From JBLIRR01 sp049472395 (GTDB lineage: Bacteria; SZUA-182; DTGQ01; JBLIRR01), in assembly GCA_049472395.1 (NCBI GenBank), contig JBLIRR010000073.1, forward strand, positions 1 through 15,079: a stretch of DNA of 15,079 bases. Reading direction: 5' to 3'. Below the pieces are notes generated by a model. It saw only the letters and a list, made by a program, of their open reading frames with translations, ran no database searches and was not told the origin of the DNA. How positions within the stretch are numbered: position 1 is the stretch's first letter; every line of letters starts with the position of its first letter. This document shows positions 14,601-15,079 of the stretch, piece after piece. The position numbers were made by a program, and so were the translations under genes.

Positions 14601-15079
14601 CTATCCGAACTGGATTAACCCCAGTCGTACTGGTAAATTGTCGTGGACTCTCCTTGTGCCCATCGTGTCATCACTGTACTTCCGCTTCAGGAATATTCGT
14701 ATCCGATTAAGAACAAACCAGTTGAGTCGGCGTAGCCGTTTAAGTATAGGCCTTGTTGCTTTGTGATAGTTGTTCCATCCTCGTATTACAGGATTCAACT
14801 TTGCTATCAACTCCTCCAACGATTGGCTATACTCACGCCTTATTACCTCTCTTATCCGCTGCTTTATCCCTTTTATTGATCGGTCTGAAGGCCATTTGGC
14901 ACAGTATTTCTTTAGCTTCGCCTTCTTTCTACGTGTTGAACACTGACGAAAATGCACTCCAAGAAAATCAAAGCCCTTCTTAGCATTTACCACTCTCGTT
15001 TTCTCAGGATGTAATTTCAATTTCAGGCTCCCGAGCATCTCTTCCACTTGCTTTAATACTTTCTTGCCATCTCGCCTCA
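14601..15079 (-). CDS. ltrA: Group II intron reverse transcriptase/maturase, C-terminal part (5' end off window)
   Basis: The frame is open to the window edge, giving 159 visible codons; the GTG at 15047 is internal rather than the true start. Visible parts are the end of the reverse transcriptase and thumb (KLHPEKTRVVNAKKGFDFLG, then VHFRQ), followed by the maturase domain with the hallmark GWNNYHK and a basic Arg/Lys-rich tail. The protein helps the intron RNA fold and splice and primes its insertion into DNA. The YADD catalytic motif would lie upstream, off the window. No HNH endonuclease domain is present after the maturase domain, consistent with class C introns. It ends with TAG 55 bases before domain V. 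Intactness of the whole protein cannot be judged. Confidence 0.88.
   Translation of the reverse strand, partial: RRDGKKVLKQVEEMLGSLKLKLHPEKTRVVNAKKGFDFLGVHFRQCSTRRKKAKLKKYCAKWPSDRSIKGIKQRIREVIRREYSQSLEELIAKLNPVIRGWNNYHKATRPILKRLRRLNWFVLNRIRIFLKRKYSDDTMGTRRVHDNLPVRLGLIQFG

Larger units (their letters stand above)
14394..15079 (-). mobile_element. Group II intron (class C-like), 3' part, inserted in an attC site
   Basis: The minus strand contains the end of a reverse transcriptase gene, a domain V hairpin (14513-14545) and an intron 3' end TTCTACTCTAC at 14394, the ending typical of group IIC introns that target attC sites. The 3' exon begins GGTTTTGACCGG, the arm of a family A attC. About 120 bases separate domain V from the end, longer than usual for class C, so domain VI may carry an insertion. 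The 5' half lies off the window. Confidence 0.78.

Noticed and set aside
1..15079. CRISPR array
   Set aside because: The repeats are long, paired-arm and gene-separated, with no regular short repeat-spacer pattern.
1..15079. tRNA or rRNA genes
   Set aside because: No cloverleaf with a T-loop GTTCRA motif and no rRNA-like blocks were recognised by reading both strands.

Overview
The window reads as part of a sedentary (chromosomal) integron cassette array in a low-GC Gram-negative bacterium. Almost every credible gene lies on the minus strand. The genes are separated by long (about 130 bp) imperfect inverted repeats with attC architecture: CTAAC or ATTAG ends, paired arms, and a divergent central loop. 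No integron integrase is in view, and the host cannot be named from this sequence. Group IIC-type introns, IS91-family remnants, VPS10/BNR proteins and a choice-of-anchor D plus FN3 tail fit an uncultured Desulfobacterota, Planctomycetes or similar environmental lineage, but this is inference.

Left array (1-2860), read on the minus strand. It holds a ParE-type toxin/antitoxin cassette (161-666), a secreted protein of unknown function with a very strong Shine-Dalgarno (873-1733), a gene-less stretch that looks like a decayed cassette (about 1748-2127), and a four-helix membrane protein cassette (2290-2709). attC sites lie at 1-98 (cut by the window edge), 728-861, 2128-2262 and 2723-2860. For several cassettes the bases right after the upstream attC are the exact complement of the inverse core at the end of the same cassette, as expected of genuine integron cassettes.

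Central island (2861-8024), with patchy composition. It contains a SIR2-family protein fused to the sensor domain of DeoR-type regulators (2902-4320), a broken TIR-domain gene (4554-6043), an IS91-family transposase tail on the plus strand (about 6031-6342), an 800-base segment without a convincing gene, and a nucleoside phosphorylase-superfamily protein (7150-7875). SIR2, TIR and phosphorylase-superfamily enzymes all act on nucleotide N-glycosidic bonds. The first two are common NAD-degrading effectors of antiphage defence, so the segment looks like a conflict or defence island. The intact SIR2-DeoR sensor fusion is the best candidate for an undescribed system.

Right array (8025-15079). A very large cassette encodes a 1605-residue secreted beta-propeller protein with about 23 Asp-box repeats, flanked by attC sites at 8025-8154 and 13374-13497. 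Next come a probable truncated group II intron 5' fragment (13498-13739), another attC (13741-13868), a 97-residue unknown protein (13935-14228), and a half attC interrupted by a group IIC-like intron. That intron's reverse transcriptase runs off the right edge (14394-15079). Two attC sequence families (A and B) are interleaved in the array.
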